NCBI GenBank assembly: GCA_965153455.1
Contig: OZ234500.1
Location: 5,022,001 to 5,086,000 of the forward strand
Source: Sphagnum compactum
Lineage: Eukaryota; Bryophyta; Sphagnopsida; Sphagnales
Length of the DNA: 64,000 nucleotides
Direction: 5' to 3'
Each line of letters starts with the position of its first letter. Within the stretch, counting starts at the first letter, position 1. The notes below the pieces were generated by a model. That model had not been told where the DNA came from, searched no databases, and saw nothing but the letters and a program-made list of their open reading frames with translations. Positions 12,397 through 24,165 of the stretch are shown in pieces. Position numbers and translations under genes: made by a program.

Positions 12397-13930
12397 CCAT
12401 TCTCGCCACTTCTCGCCCAGTCAGGGGTACATAAACTCTTCGGCCTTTTTTTGAGTTTGAACCCACTTCTCGCGCCCGTGTGCCATTGAGTTTCGCCCAC
12501 TTCTGTGTGCCATTAGCCATTGAGTTTCACCTACTTCTCGCGCCCACTTCTCTGTGCCATTAGCGATTGAGTTTCCCCCAGTTCTCGCGCCCACTTCTCT
12601 GTGCCATTAGCCATTGAGTTTCCCCCACTTCTGTGTGCCATTGAGTTTCGCCCACTTCTGTGTGCCATTGAGTTTCGCCCACTTCTGTGTGCCATTCGCA
12701 TTGAGTTTCGCCCACTTCTGGCGCCCAGTCTTTCTGCCATTGAGTTTCGCCCACTTCTCTGGCCCATTCTGTGTGCGATTTGAGTTTCGCCCACTTCTGG
12801 CGCCCAGTTCTGTGTGCGATTGAGTTTCGCCCACTTCTTCTGGCGCCCAGTCTTTCTGTGCGATTGAGTCTTGCCCACTTCTGGCGCCCAGTTCTGTGTG
12901 CGATTGAGTTTCGCCCACTTCTGGCGCCCAGTTCTGTGTTTGATTGAGTTTCGCCCACTTCTTCTGGCGCCCAGTCTTTCTGTGCGATTGAGTTTCGCCC
13001 ACTTCTGGCGCCCAGTTCTGTGTGCGATTGAGTTTCGCCCACTTCTCTGGCGCCCAGTCTTTCTGTGCGATTGAGTTTCGCCCACTTCCGGCGCCCAGTC
13101 TTTCTGCCATTGATTTTCGCCTAATTCTGGCGCCCAGTCTTTCTGCGCGATTGAGTTTCGCCCACTTCTGGTGCCCAGTCTGTGTGCCATTGAGTTTCGC
13201 CCACTTCTGGCGCCCAGTCTGTGTGCCATTGAGTTTCGCCCACTTCTGGCGCCCAGTCTTTGTGCGATTGAGTTTCGCCCACTTCTCTGTGTGCGATTGA
13301 GTTTCGCCCACTTCGCTGGCGCCCAGTCTTTCTGTGCGATTGAGTTTCGCCCACTTCTCTGGCGCCCAGTCTTTCTGCGATTGAGTTTCGCCCACTTCTG
13401 GGCGCCAAGTCTTTCTGCCATTGAGTTTCGCCCAATTCTGGCGCCCAGTCTTTCTGTGCGATTGAGTTTCGCCCACTTCTGGTGCCCAGTCTGTGTGCCA
13501 TTGAGTTTCGCCCACTTCTGGCGCCCAGTCTGTGTGCCATTGAGTTTCGCCCACTTCTGGCGCCATGTCTTTCTGCGATTGAGTTTCGCCCAGTTCTGGC
13601 GCCCAGTCTTTGTGCGATTGAGTTTCGTCCACTTCTGTGGCGCCCACTTCTGTGTGCGATTGAGTTTCGCCCACTTCGCTGGCGCCCAGTCTCTCTGTGC
13701 GATAGAGTTTCGCCCACTTCTGGCGCCCAGTCTTTCTGCCATTGAGTTTCGCCCACTTCTGGCGCCCAGTCTGTGTGCCATTGAGTTTCGCCCACTTCTC
13801 TGGCGCCAAGTTCTGTGTGCCATTGAGTTTCGCCCACTTCTCTGGCGCCAAGTTCTGTGTGCCATTGAGTTTCGCCCACTTCTCTGGCGTCCAATTCTGT
13901 GTGCCATTGAGTTTCGCCCACTTCTGTGAT
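12397..13930. repeat. Long GGGCGAAACTC array (minus-strand sense)
   Basis: About 1.5 kb of imperfect tandem units. Written on the minus strand a full unit runs from AGTGGGCGAAACTCAATGG through CACACAGACTGGGCGCCAGA, 39 bp. Variants are 41-43 bp (CGCACAGAAAG in the middle, or GAGAAGT at the join). Near 12610-12700 a short 27-bp unit lacks the GGCGCC part. The outer edge (12397-12620) is more degenerate and includes GGCCGAAGAGTTTATG. The frames here are open on both strands only because the unit lacks stops. Confidence 0.95.
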
Positions 13931-14229
13931 ACTGGGGTGTAGGTGGGTGGGTTCCACAAGAATTCAATTCGTATAGATATCTGGCGCCCAGTCTTTCGAT
14001 TGAGTTTCGCCCACTTCTGTGATACTGGAATGTAGGTGGGTGGGTTCCACAAGAATTCAACTCGTATAGATATCTGTAGATTGTACTAGACACAGGCTCT
14101 CGATCGTCGTGTAGTATATTGTATTTAAAATGCAACTCCAACTGTGCTTTCAGGTTTCGTATATATATATATATACATGTATTTCAAACTGTTTATATTT
14201 TTTTGTTTTTTTATTTCCCCCCATTACCT
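13931..14229. other. Spacer between arrays, with a duplicated segment and (TA)n
   Basis: Two copies of a segment with GATACTGG, GTGGGTTCCACAAGAATTC and TATAGATATCT start near 13928 and 14020, separated by one partial array unit. A TA run follows at about 14160-14174. The right arm holds the same segment at 21686-22100 with a 98-bp insertion. No gene is seen. Confidence 0.8.
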
Positions 14230-14535
14230 ATGTTTTGTCCAGTCTTTGTGTGCGCGATTGAGTTTCGCCCACTTCTCTGGCGCCCAGTCTTTCTGTGCGT
14301 GATTGAGTTTCGCCCACTTTTCTTGCGCCCAGTCTTTTTGTGCGCGATAGAGTTTCGCCCACTTCTCAGGCGCCCAGTTTTGTGCGATTGAGATTTGCCC
14401 ACTTCTCTGGCGCCCACTTCTGTGCGATTGAGTTTTGCCCACTTTTTTGGCGCCCAGTCCTGTGTGCGATTGAGTTTCGCCCACTTCTCTGGCGCCCAGG
14501 TCTGTGTGCGATTAAGTTTCGCCCACATTTTTGCT
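14230..14535. repeat. Second GGGCGAAACTC array, left arm
   Basis: About seven units of the 39-43-bp family with degenerate positions (GAGATTTGCCC, GAGTTTTGCCC). It matches 21384-21685 in inverted orientation, unit by unit, so unlike the long array this one has been copied as a block with its arm. Confidence 0.9.
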
Positions 14536-16003
14536 TCCTGAATCCGTCTGTCCCGTCATCCATCCAGACGGATGCAGCTATGTCATCCCCACTATTTAAA
14601 ATAGAAGCATAAGGGCTTCCACGCGACACATCATTTTATATATGTGACAATCAGAAAAGAAAACCACCAAAAGAGAAGGGCCAGTGTGTTCAAATGTAAG
14701 TTAACTCCCATTTTAGAAAGTATCTTCTTGGCAGGCCAACTAGAGCTCATGCAAACCTGCCTAGACAGAAGAGCACCACCTCCTGAGCAAAAAACCCCTC
14801 CTTCAACCTGGAATAAAAATGTTGTGCCCTCCCCAGTCCATGCTATGGAATTACAGGGAGGTGCTATTGGGAACACCCTTAGGGAACCCATTGGGAACTT
14901 GAAAGGAACATGTTGAGAACAAAGGAAAAATGAAAAAAAAAAATCCTTCCCCACCAACCCAAAACTTCAAAAATTTGAGCATTTTGAGTGCATGCTGAGC
15001 CTTCCCATTGGCTGCATGAAATTTTCTATTTCCAAAACTGTTCGTCACCAGATAAACTGGGGGTACTTATTTAATATTAAGGATGCCATATTTACCAGGG
15101 TTAGAAGCATCCTAAAACTTTTTAAGGTTTTTACCAGCATAGGTGCCGGTTCACCCTTCACAAGTAGTGCAAACATCAAGATTTTCAGCGGCCAGGGTCT
15201 TGATAAATACATGCGGAATGTCATATATAAAGAGGTTTTGGAAATGTAGTTTGTAATTGTAATTTTGTAATATGTACTGTCAAACGCACACACACCTAAT
15301 GCACAGGGTTCAGACTATGTGAACACTGCTTTACAATATATATAGATAAATAGATTCAAGAGGACTGTAAAGCCACATTGCACGGCCGACCTGTTTCTTG
15401 GTGGAGATCACTCTAGAAAATGTTATGGACTGAGTATGTACAGAACAGCCTCTGAAGGATCTTGATCAAGGTGACAGGAACTTTCAGTGTAAGTACTCGG
15501 GGGACTTGATTGACAATTGCTCCTGGGCGGATCATTCGAGGATTTAATTGGCGGATCATTGGAGGATTTTGCTACCACCCAACTAACTCACCACACCAGC
15601 TCCTTTCTCTTTCTCTTTAACCACACTTCTCCTCCAAGGTTAGGCATTAGCCTACCTCACTCACCAAGGACAAGGGTTGGTGTTTTGAGTTTTTTACTCC
15701 ATCAAAGCACAAAATAAACCCGAGGCTTCCTTGCAGAAGGAATTTTTGTCTACACGTTTCTCTTAAACCGTCTCCAGCGGTGCTCAATATGTGATCCTGC
15801 ACACTAAAATTGGATGAAGAAAAGTCAAAACATGCCGGCTTGGCTCAGGACATGTCAGTGGCTGGTGAAAGGCTGCAGAAAAGAGTGTAATAAATATGAT
15901 CTGATTGTTTATAAGCGTGTTTCTGATTGGCTCATCATAATGATAGGTTCAGGTGGTTTGTTACTAGAACAGTTGGAAATGTAGTTTGTAATTGTAATGT
16001 CTA
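14536..16003. repeat. Block L, left arm copy
   Basis: Single-copy-like sequence of about 1.47 kb present twice, here and inverted at 19913-21383, almost identical. The edge next to the array has a hairpin-forming CCGTCTG/CAGACGG pair (14541-14575). Open frames of 85-108 codons are identical or nearly so in the two copies, but that holds for both strands and reflects recency. I recognise no product. Near 15300-15320 is CTAATGCACAGGGTTCAGAC, which resembles the 3' end of the small Helitron-like element at 59083-59279. Confidence 0.85.
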
Positions 16004-16068
16004 TGTGCTATTGAGTTTCGCCCACTTCTCTGGCGCCCAGGTCTGTGTGCGATTGAGTTTCGCCCACT
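16004..16068. repeat. Two-unit GGGCGAAACTC array at the L/P junction
   Basis: Two units (GAGTTTCGCCCACTTCTC, GGCGCCCAGG) separate L from P. The bases just right of it (TGCAAAGGAGCCCTTGATGA) are the point where P is continuous with S in the copy at 56853-56890. So the array plus L interrupts an older P-S continuity. Confidence 0.85.
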
Positions 16069-17741
16069 GCAAAGGAGCCCTTGATGAATAAGTAGATTCC
16101 TGGTTAGCTACTAAACACAGCCCATATTTTAAAGAGAATGTCAAATGTTGGAGTTTCAAGAGTCTTACTCCTGTTTGCAGAAGGATATGTTCAAAACAAG
16201 GGCGTGCTTAATTGCACCCACAAATGTGTGATGAGGCGATTGACATTAGAGCCCTGGTGAATATGTGCCCAAAGTACCAGGAGTCAGGAGTCAGAACCAG
16301 AGGTTTTTTTTTTTTTTTGGCTCAATTTTGTGATGTAGCTGACCTCAATGATGGTACCTGCCCACCTCTACCAAGGGTCACCAGAAATGCCCCAACGTGT
16401 ACAGAATCTACTTAAAATCTACTACAGTCACAGTCAACAATGGATATATTTTCTAAACCCAGCTGTCCCAAGGAAATCAGGAAAAAGAAAATTGAATAAA
16501 ATTACTGAACAAGCTGAAACACAATTGAGGGAAGAGTTAGTTTACAATGGGATCAGCAGCTCCATGAACAGCCATCACACCTTGTATTCATGGCATACCA
16601 AAAACTTGGATGATTATGTCCCTGGTGGAATCACCCCTGTAGCAGCTTGTATGTGTAAGCACGGTGGACAATGCAGACAACAAAAACCTAAACTGTTTAG
16701 ATATGAATCCATAGGGCAATTACAGGAAAGAAGTTTGAAAGCCAAGCAGAGGACAGACACAAACAATACTCACCAGACAATAGGCCTCCTGGAAACATTC
16801 TATATGATGAACAATATGAACAGCAGCATCTTCTTTTCCAATAGCAGTGAGAAAGTGCTCTTGAGAAATGTATATGTATGTGGCTTGGTTATATATGTGC
16901 AACCAAGAGTCATGTAAGTACCTTGTGAATGCCCAACACAATCTATATATTATGAGGAATTTACCTCCCAGCCCATGCTTGTCACAGTACCTTCTTTCAC
17001 CAAAATCACACTACTACACTACGGATGTGAATACCCAAGGACGACAGACGTCACACAACCGCTCTCACAGACATATATGATGCAATCAAAGGAACACTGA
17101 GTCCAAATCGAAAGCAACATTATCATGTTCCTGCATTGCATAGAGAGGAGATGCCACCTTTACAACCCACAGGATGCAGGCAGTAAAACCCAGAAAATAC
17201 AGATGCAGGAATCATGGTGTACATGGCAGTGAAAAAGTGCAACAGGGTTTTCTGGGAAGAAGTTTAGTGAACTTGACTACTTCTAACACTTCAATCTGAG
17301 ACTCTTCACTACAGAGAACCAGGTATATACTAATCTCACCTTATGATTTCACTGGAAACCACATGCATGAAGGGCCGTTAGAATAATTCCAAAATTTCAG
17401 TCATTTCAATGTTGTATAGCATCAGTTTTAGCAGCAATATGTATTTCAGTGTTTTCCCATTATAAGTGACATAGCTATCTGAGCACATTGACTTACAATC
17501 TACAACCGAAAACCTAATGAATGTTTTTGTAAACTTGAACTCAGGAGCTCTTGGAGTGACAAATAAGTCAGTCACTAATAATGCACAAAATTTGATCAAT
17601 CGTTATGAGGTAGCTAGGACAGCACTGGTGGTGATGTTTGGTGATTGGAATTTATGCATTTTGGATGGAGAGTCACCGAAACACTTCACTCATCCAAGTT
17701 ACGATATTCAACAGGAACGAAAGCCGGGGAGAGGGAAGTCT
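16069..17741. repeat. Block P (loop of the fold-back)
   Basis: Reverse complement of 55248-56866, and of P' (30784-31028 plus 36425-37305). The longest open frame is 16348-16917 (plus, 189 codons). It is not kept in either other copy, so I do not call it a gene. P is about 50 bp longer here around 16285-16340, with a T-rich run. The right edge at 17741 is an exact rearrangement breakpoint. Confidence 0.85.
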
Positions 17742-17743
17742 GT

Positions 17744-19258
17744 TAGTGCGAAAATTAATGCTAAATTGGTGATTAAACCGCTCATGGATAGATCGTCACA
17801 AGGCTGGAACCAATTCCGTGTTACAGAACCGCCCTCGGTGGCAGATTCTGACAGGAAAGTGGTCACTAGCGAGTCTCGTCAGCGCGGGCTTGGCAAAATC
17901 GGTTACCAACGGTGTGTTCTGTGGCGCAAAGAGCAGGTTACCCGCGTTCAAAAGTCACAGGAACACTCTTAACAGGGTCGTTCCATTTCACTGCGCAATT
18001 CTGCTTGAAGAATCGCGCCGCAGGGGCGCCGGAATTCTCTCCTGAATTTTACGAAGAAGAGAGAGCAAGAGAAGAACCATGAGTGAAGACGTCAAGGAAA
18101 TCAAAGACTCTTGGGATGCTAGCCTATGACGCAACATCAGAAAATTGAAATAGACATCACTGATCCAGAAACCAAAAGCATGAATCTAGAGATGGGTAAA
18201 TTAGACATATAAAAAACTCCCTTTATTTTTCAGAAAATCCAGCAACAGACAACCAGAGACAACTCTAGCCGAGCACACTTTGATTTTCACATTTGTAAAT
18301 GACGCTTGCTTTAATATTTCAATACGCAGAACAGTCTAGGAAGTGGTGAACTAGACTAATCAAAATATATGCATATAAGCAGGTGTGGCCCATTAGCTCT
18401 CCTCATGCCTCAGACATCAAGGAAGAGACATGCTTATTTCCAACAGCCAAAAACGAAGACCTTTAATAAGTGAAGTTCCGACCCATCAAAACACAAGGGT
18501 TATTCAAACACAGTCAGTCCCCCTCTGGTTTGAATACACGCGAAAACAAATTACGGTCGGAGCAAATTACAGGTGCCGGTTCAGGAAGTACTAAGGGCCA
18601 TGGCAGCTACATCAAGCAGCACGGTATTTGCTGCGGACGACGTAGATGCAGCAAGATCACAAGTTACAGAAGGTCCTTCAGTTGTTGCAGGTGGTAGAGA
18701 ACTGCCAGCTGAATGTAAATTGTTCATCTCGATCCCTTCCTGTGGATGTTCTCCTGTGCCTATAGTTCCAATCCCATCAAAACGCAAGGAATTATTTCAA
18801 CGCAGTTAGTAACTTCTGGTTTCCATAGACAGAACAAGGATGGATACGAAAGTCTCGTCCAAAATGAGTAGCTAGCAAAATAACTCAGATTCAAGATAAT
18901 CGCGCCAGTTCTGCGCTGGGAGTTTTTGATTTTGTAACATACCATCGCTCGCGCTTGTAGGCCGAATTCGTGCCAATGCAGGGGCCGATACTGATGACCA
19001 GTTCCGCATGTTGAGACGCAAGCCACAGCCAGCGATGGTGATGACAATGAAGAAAACGACCAGCCTTAATATCAGCGTGGCAGAATCTGAAGCGAAACTT
19101 GATGCTCGTTCCTGCCATCCGCTCGTTGGTGGTGAGGCAACATCTACACTCATGACTAGATGCCTCATCTTGCAATCTATTCTAGAAATTTAAGGATAAC
19201 TCTCTTTCAGAATCTGTCAACTCACGAGGCCGTCAAGAAATCTTCCACAAGAATTTAC
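17744..19258. repeat. Block Q, first copy
   Basis: Direct repeat of 25308-26808 at about 96-97% by eye. GC is higher than in the surroundings. A minus-strand frame at 18872-19168 (98 codons) is open in both copies (second at 26418-26714). It contains an apparent membrane segment (LVVFFIVITIAGCGL, residues about 36-50). A plus-strand frame at 18573-18809 is also kept. Differences between copies are mostly amino-acid changing, so selection for protein is not evident. The right edge runs into the 48-bp array at 19259. Confidence 0.85.
18872..19168 (-). other. Open frame with one predicted membrane segment, in block Q
   Basis: 98 codons starting MRHLVMSVDV. One hydrophobic stretch sits at residues about 33-52, followed by a polar tail, as in the N-terminus of a type II membrane protein. 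The homologous frame in the second Q copy is intact at the same length with about six substitutions. Nothing shows a promoter or splice sites. It may be an exon of a captured gene. I assign no function. Confidence 0.2.
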
Positions 19259-19692
19259 AATGGCACACAGAAGTGAGCGAAACTCCAGAAGTGAGCGAAA
19301 GTGCTCAATGGCACACAGAAGTGAGCGAAACTCCAGAAGTGAGCGAAATTGCTCAATGGCACACAGACGTGAGCGAAACTCCAGAAGCGAGCGAAACTGC
19401 ACAATGGCACACAGAAGTGAGCGAAACTCCAGAAGTGAGCGAAAGTGCTCAATGGCACACAGAAGTGAGCGAAACTCCAGAAGTGAGCGAAAGTGCTCAA
19501 TGGCACACAGAAGTGAGCGAAACTCCAGAAGTGAGCGAAAGTGCTCAATGGCACACAGAAGTGAGCGAAACTCCAGAAGTGAGCGACACTGCTCAATGGC
19601 ACACAGAAGTGAGCGAAACTCCAGAAGTGAGCGACACTGCTCAATGGCACACAGAAGTGAGCGAAACTCCAGAAGTGAGCGACACTGCTCAA
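19259..19692. repeat. 48-bp tandem array, nine units
   Basis: Nine near-identical 48-bp units start at 19261 and every 48 bp after. Each is GCACACAGAAGTGAGCGAAA, CTCCAGAAGTGAGCGAAA and a GTGCTCAATG link. It is a derivative of the GGGCGAAACTC family (GAGCG instead of GGGCG, and no GGCGCC). Because 48 is a multiple of three it is open in frame on both strands (16-residue repeat). It splits a sequence that is continuous at 26795-26860 in the second Q copy. Confidence 0.97.
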
Positions 19693-19754
19693 TGGAAACT
19701 CAATGGCTAGTGGGCCGCATTTCTACAACTACTTATACTGAAGAAGGCCGAAAA

Positions 19755-19912
19755 GTTTATGACTGGGCGAAACTCACAGAACTGGGCGCCAGAAGTGGGC
19801 GAAACTGACTCGCACACCGAAGTGGGTGGGCCAGAGAAGTGGGCGAAACTCAATCGCACACAGACCTGGGCGCCAGAGAAGTGGGCGAAACTCAATAGCA
19901 CACAGACATTAC
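19755..19912. repeat. GGGCGAAACTC array at the inner edge of the right arm
   Basis: About four units in plus sense, including GACTGGGCGAAACTC and GGCGCCAGAAGTGGGCG. It is preceded by GAAGGCCGAAAAGTTTATG (19743-19761), an edge sequence that also borders the arrays at 12428-12446, 24684 and 26877. The inner end mirrors 16004-16068. Confidence 0.9.
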
Positions 19913-21383
19913 AATTGCAAACTAGATTTCCAACTGTTCTAGTAACAAACCACCTGAACCTATCATTATGATGAGCCAATCAGAAACACGCTTATAAACA
20001 ATCAGATCATATTTATTACACTCTTTTCTGCAGCCTTTCACCAGCCACTGACATGTCCTGAGCCAAGCCGGCATGTTTTGACTTTTCTTCATCCAATTTT
20101 AGTGTGCAGGATCACATATTGAGCACCGCTGGAGACGGTTTAAGAGAAACGTGTAGACAAAAATTCCTTCTGCAAGGAAGCCTTGGGTTTATTTTGTGCT
20201 TTAATGGAGTAAAAAACTCAAAACACCAACCCTTGTCCTTGGTGAGTGAGGTAGGCTAATGCCTAACCTTGGAGGAGAAGTGTGGTTAAAGAGAAAGAGA
20301 AAGGAGCTGGTGTGGTGAGTTAGTAGGGTGGTAGCAAAATCCTCCAATGATCCGCCAATTAAATCCTCGAATGATCCGCCCAGGAGCAATTGTCAATCAA
20401 GTCCCCCGAGTACTTACACTGAAAGTTCCTGTCACCTTGATCAAGATCCTTCAGAGGCTGTTCTGTACATACTCAGTCCATAACATTTTCTAGAGTGATC
20501 TCCATCAAGAAACAGGTCGGCCGTGCAATGTGGCTTTACAGTCCTCTTGAATCTATTTATCTATATATATTGTAAAGCAGTGTTCACATAGTCTGAACCC
20601 CCGTGCATTAGGTGTGTGTGCGTTTGACAGTACATATTACAAAATTACAATTACAAACTACATTTCCAAAACCTCTTTATATATGACATTTCGCATGTAC
20701 TTATCAAGACCCTGGCCGCTGAAAATCTTGATGTTTGCACTACTTGTGAAGGGTGAACCGGCACCTACGCTGGTAAAAACCTTAAAAATTTTTAGGATGC
20801 TTCTAACCCTGGTAAATATGGCATCCTTAATATTAAATAAGTACCCCCAGTTTATCTGGTGACGAACAGTTTTGGAAATAGAAAATTTCATGCAGCCAAT
20901 GGGAAGGCTCAGCATGCACTCAAAATGCTCAAATTTTTGAAGTTTTGGGTTGGTGGGGAAGGATTTTTTTTTTTCATTTTTCCTTTGTTCTCAACATGTT
21001 CCTTTCAAGTTCCCAATGGGTTCCCTAAGGGTGTTCCCAATAGCACCTCCCTGTAATTCCATAGCATGGACTGGGGAGGGCACAACATTTTTATTCCAGG
21101 TTGAAGGAGGGGTTTTTTGCTCAGGAGGTGGTGCTCTTCTGTCTAGGCAGGTTTGCATGAGCTCTAGTTGGCCTGCCAAGAAGATACTTTCTAAAATGGG
21201 AGTTAACTTACATTTGAACACACTGGCCCTTCTCTTTTGGTGGTTTTCTTTTCTGATTGTCACATATATAAGCTAAAATGATGTGTCGCGTGGAAGCCCT
21301 TATGCTTCTATTTTAAATAGTGGGGATGACATAGCTGCATCCGTCTGGATGGATGACAGGACAGACGGATTCAGGAAGCTAAA
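19913..21383. repeat. Block L, right arm copy (inverted)
   Basis: Inverted, nearly identical copy of 14536-16003. Differences are single bases, for example T for A in the bases giving the last residue of a 108-codon frame, and GGGGG for AGGG near 20600. The array-to-L junction (TGTGGGCGAAACTTAATCGC) is kept exactly. Confidence 0.9.
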
Positions 21384-21685
21384 ATGTGGGCGAAACTTAA
21401 TCGCACACAGACCTGGGCGCCAGAGAAGTGGGCGAAACTCAATCGCACACAGGACTGGGCGCCAGAAAAGTGGGCAAAACTCAATCGCACAGAAGTGGGC
21501 GCCAAAGAAGTGGGCAAAACTCAATCGCACAAAACTGGGCGCCTGAGAAGTGGGCGAAACTCTATCGCACACAAAAAGACTGGGCGCAAGAAAAGTGGGC
21601 GAAACTCAATCACGCACAGAAAGACTGGGCGCCAGAGAAGTGGGCGAAACTCAATCGTGCACACAAAGACTGGACAAAACATAGG
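21384..21685. repeat. Second array, right arm copy
   Basis: Plus-sense units of the GGGCGAAACTC family, matching 14230-14535 unit for unit in inverted orientation with a few substitutions. Confidence 0.9.
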
Positions 21686-21873
21686 TAATGGGGGGAAATA
21701 AAAAAACAGAAAAATATAAACAGTTTGAAATACATGTATATATATATATACGAAACCTGAAAACACAGTTGGAGTTGCATTTTAAATACAATATACTATA
21801 CGATCGATCGAGAGCCTGTGTCTAGTACAATCTACAGATATCTATACGAGTTGAATTCTTGTGGAACCCACCC

Positions 21874-21985
21874 GCTGCCATTTCGTGGCGCCTGCTCCCC
21901 CCCTTGTACTTTCTCAACTTTTCTAATGATCGATGGGGCTGTTGCCTCCCTCCCCGCAAGGGGTTCAACCCTGTGGAACCCACCC
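21874..21985. mobile_element. 98-bp insertion with 14-bp target-duplication-like flanks
   Basis: The right arm has 98 extra bases (21874-21971) between two copies of TGTGGAACCCACCC (21860-21873 and 21972-21985). The left arm has one copy (around 14036-14049, reverse strand). The insert ends in GGGGTTCAACCC, loosely like a tRNA-type B box. A small retroposed fragment or SINE-like insertion fits the 14-bp duplication, but no poly-A tail is present. Confidence 0.5.
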
Positions 21986-22005
21986 ACCTACATTCCAGTA
22001 TCACA

Positions 22006-22345
22006 GAAGTGGGCGAAACTCAATCGAAAGACTGGGCGCCAGATATCTATACGAGTTGAATTCTTGTGGAACCCACCCACCTAGACTCCAGTATCACAGA
22101 AGTGGGCGAAACTCAATGGCACACAGAATTGGGCGCCAGAGAAGTGGGCGAAACTCAATGGCACACAGAACTTGGCGCCAGAGAAACTCAATGGCACACA
22201 GACTGGGCGCCAGAAGTGGGCGAAACTCAATGGCAGAAAGACTGGGCGCCAGAAGTGGGCGCCACAGAAGTGGGCGAAACTCAATCGCACAAAGACTGGG
22301 CGCCAGAACTGGGCGAAACTCAATCGCAGAAAGACTGGGCGCTGT
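22006..22345. repeat. Short GGGCGAAACTC array, right arm
   Basis: About eight plus-sense units, matching the inner end of the long left-arm array (12397-13990) but far fewer. At 22345 it breaks off after AAGACTGGGCGC into single-copy sequence. Confidence 0.9.
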
Positions 22346-24165
22346 CCAATTGAAAGTGTTCTATATCAGAAACCCAGTCAAGTGTTGAAGTTATTCTTCC
22401 TTTAAAACCCAGTCAAGTATTCTCTGTCCAATTGAAAGTGTTCTATATCAGACTAAGAATCCTCAATCCATCATCTCAACTTCAACATCAAGACATTTTC
22501 CTACTTCTAATCCAAAGCATATCTTTGTCCAATACTTCAGCCATTGGAGTTAAGGAAATCACCATGTTCCAGGAAAAAGAGGTTGAAAGTGAGTGCTGCA
22601 GCTTTAAGGCAGCAAGCAGGGAAAATAGCATCTTTCTGCTCCAATCACAAGAAAAAAAAGTTCAAATCATAAACTGGTCACCAATTTTGATACCATTTAA
22701 GCACTGAAATGGAATATATGTGCATTCTACATGCGGTAGTCACTGCATCTAAGATGTCACATATCTGTCACTTCATCAATGCAGTTTAGGGTCATATGTG
22801 ACATGCAGTTTAGTGGCTCAGGATTTAGGGTTTAGTGGAACCTGCTACTGTGCTTCAAGTCCTGCATTCCAACAAAAACAAAAATGCATGATGAAAAGAG
22901 TATCTGGGTCCTGGAAAAAGGTGATGTAGTCAATATCTGGAGCTGAAATATGGACAGCATGCAAGTGTGCAACAAAAGAGATTTAACACCCCCAAAGCTC
23001 TAACAAAATGAACTTACAAGATTTCTCGTAAAGACATCTCTATATGTATTACAAGATTCCTCATAGAGACATCTCTGTAAGTGTTACAAGAGTACGCAGC
23101 GAGACATCTCCATGAGTAGATGATAGGTCTTGGCACATGCCTAAGTTAGGTCTGGTAAACCCCACAGGACCCCTCCAATGTGCCTTGTAAGGAGAACTTC
23201 AAAAGAGGCAGAAAGTCCACATGACAACCATTACAAAATAATGTAGATTTCATATGGTCCCACATTTTGAGGAATATTTCACACAGTGCTGTTAGTTGGT
23301 TTTGGGGGAACCTCTATGGAACCTTTTCAATGTTCACTAGGCATTATTGGGGACCTTGAGTTCATTTTTGGGAACATGTATTGAACATTAGTAATTGTTG
23401 CTGGTTTGAACTTGCCATAAGGGGTTTACAGCCATTCCACCATGAGCCACTTGTTATTTCAGGGACATTAGGATGGTTTCAAGTATGGTTCCGCTATGGT
23501 TTTAAGTCAATCTCAGCTGCCCACACTCCACACCTAAAAGATTTAAGGAGAGCAGAAAGAAATTCTCCAAAGAGTGCATCCCAATTGTCAATTTCACTCA
23601 GATGTCCACAGTCATAGTTCACACCTAAAAGATGAAAGATTGCAGAAACAAAGTCCTCCAAAGAGTGCATCTCAACAGTCAATCAAAGTTAATCTTAGCT
23701 GTCCAAACTTAAAAGATGAAACATAACAGAAAGAAAGTCCTCCACGGATATAGAATTAGTGTAGAAAATATACTCAAATGTAGGGGTCTTATGAAATATG
23801 CTTGTGCCCAGGGAATGAAAAAAAAAAGGAATATATGGCCAATCAGGTTGTTAGAATTGGAGCTTTAAATTCTTTTGACGAATTAAGTTGAGTAAACTGG
23901 CACTCTAATGTGCAAAGAAAAAATTTGTGGGCAATCGCTTGGATGAATTTTTTTGATACTTGCCTTGATGAACTTGTACTTACACGTTTACATACAAACA
24001 ACATGCAAATTACAAAGAGGTTTTAAACAAGAGTTTAGAGTTTTGAAAAGTATGACGTTTCGAGTCACCAAGATTTAGGGTTTAAGCGAGCCCTAAAGTG
24101 TTTGCAGCAGCGCTGAGTTCCTCCTCTTTTGCGCGCTTGTGCTTTAGATCGGGTAGCTATGGTGA
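22346..24165. other. Single-copy insert, possible 5' flank of eIF3a
   Basis: No match elsewhere in the window. It opens with a 29-bp direct repeat (CTGTCCAATTGAAAGTGTTC at about 22351 and 22425). Three phrases around 22990-23120 (TTACAAGA, GAGACATCTC) are also repeated. The last 120 bp (24045-24165) rise in GC and contain TTTAGGGTTTAAGCGAGCCC, which looks like a plant promoter-proximal or leader region. Since the eIF3a exon follows after an array, this may be captured eIF3a upstream DNA. That is inference. Confidence 0.45.

Larger units (their letters stand above)
11824..16068. repeat. Left arm of the large fold-back structure
   Basis: Reverse complement of most of 19800-25307. From outside in it holds the gene G 3' part, the long array, a middle segment, a second array, block L and a two-unit array. 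The loop (16069-19800) is blocks P and Q plus other arrays. In the L part the two arms are almost identical. In the arrays the unit number differs greatly between arms. Confidence 0.9.

Noticed and set aside
12397-13930. CRISPR array
   Set aside because: Contiguous tandem units without unique spacers, in a plant-like nuclear context.
12531-14141. Minus-strand open frame of 536 codons, and many overlapping frames on both strands
   Set aside because: It is the GGGCGAAACTC array read through. Unit lengths vary, the frame shifts between units, and frames on both strands are equally open because the unit lacks stops.
14644-15249. Frames of 85-108 codons in block L conserved in both arms
   Set aside because: The arms are nearly identical at DNA level, so conservation carries no coding information. 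Opposite-strand frames are equally kept.
16348-16917. 189-codon open frame in block P as a gene
   Set aside because: The two other P copies do not keep the frame. No domain recognised.
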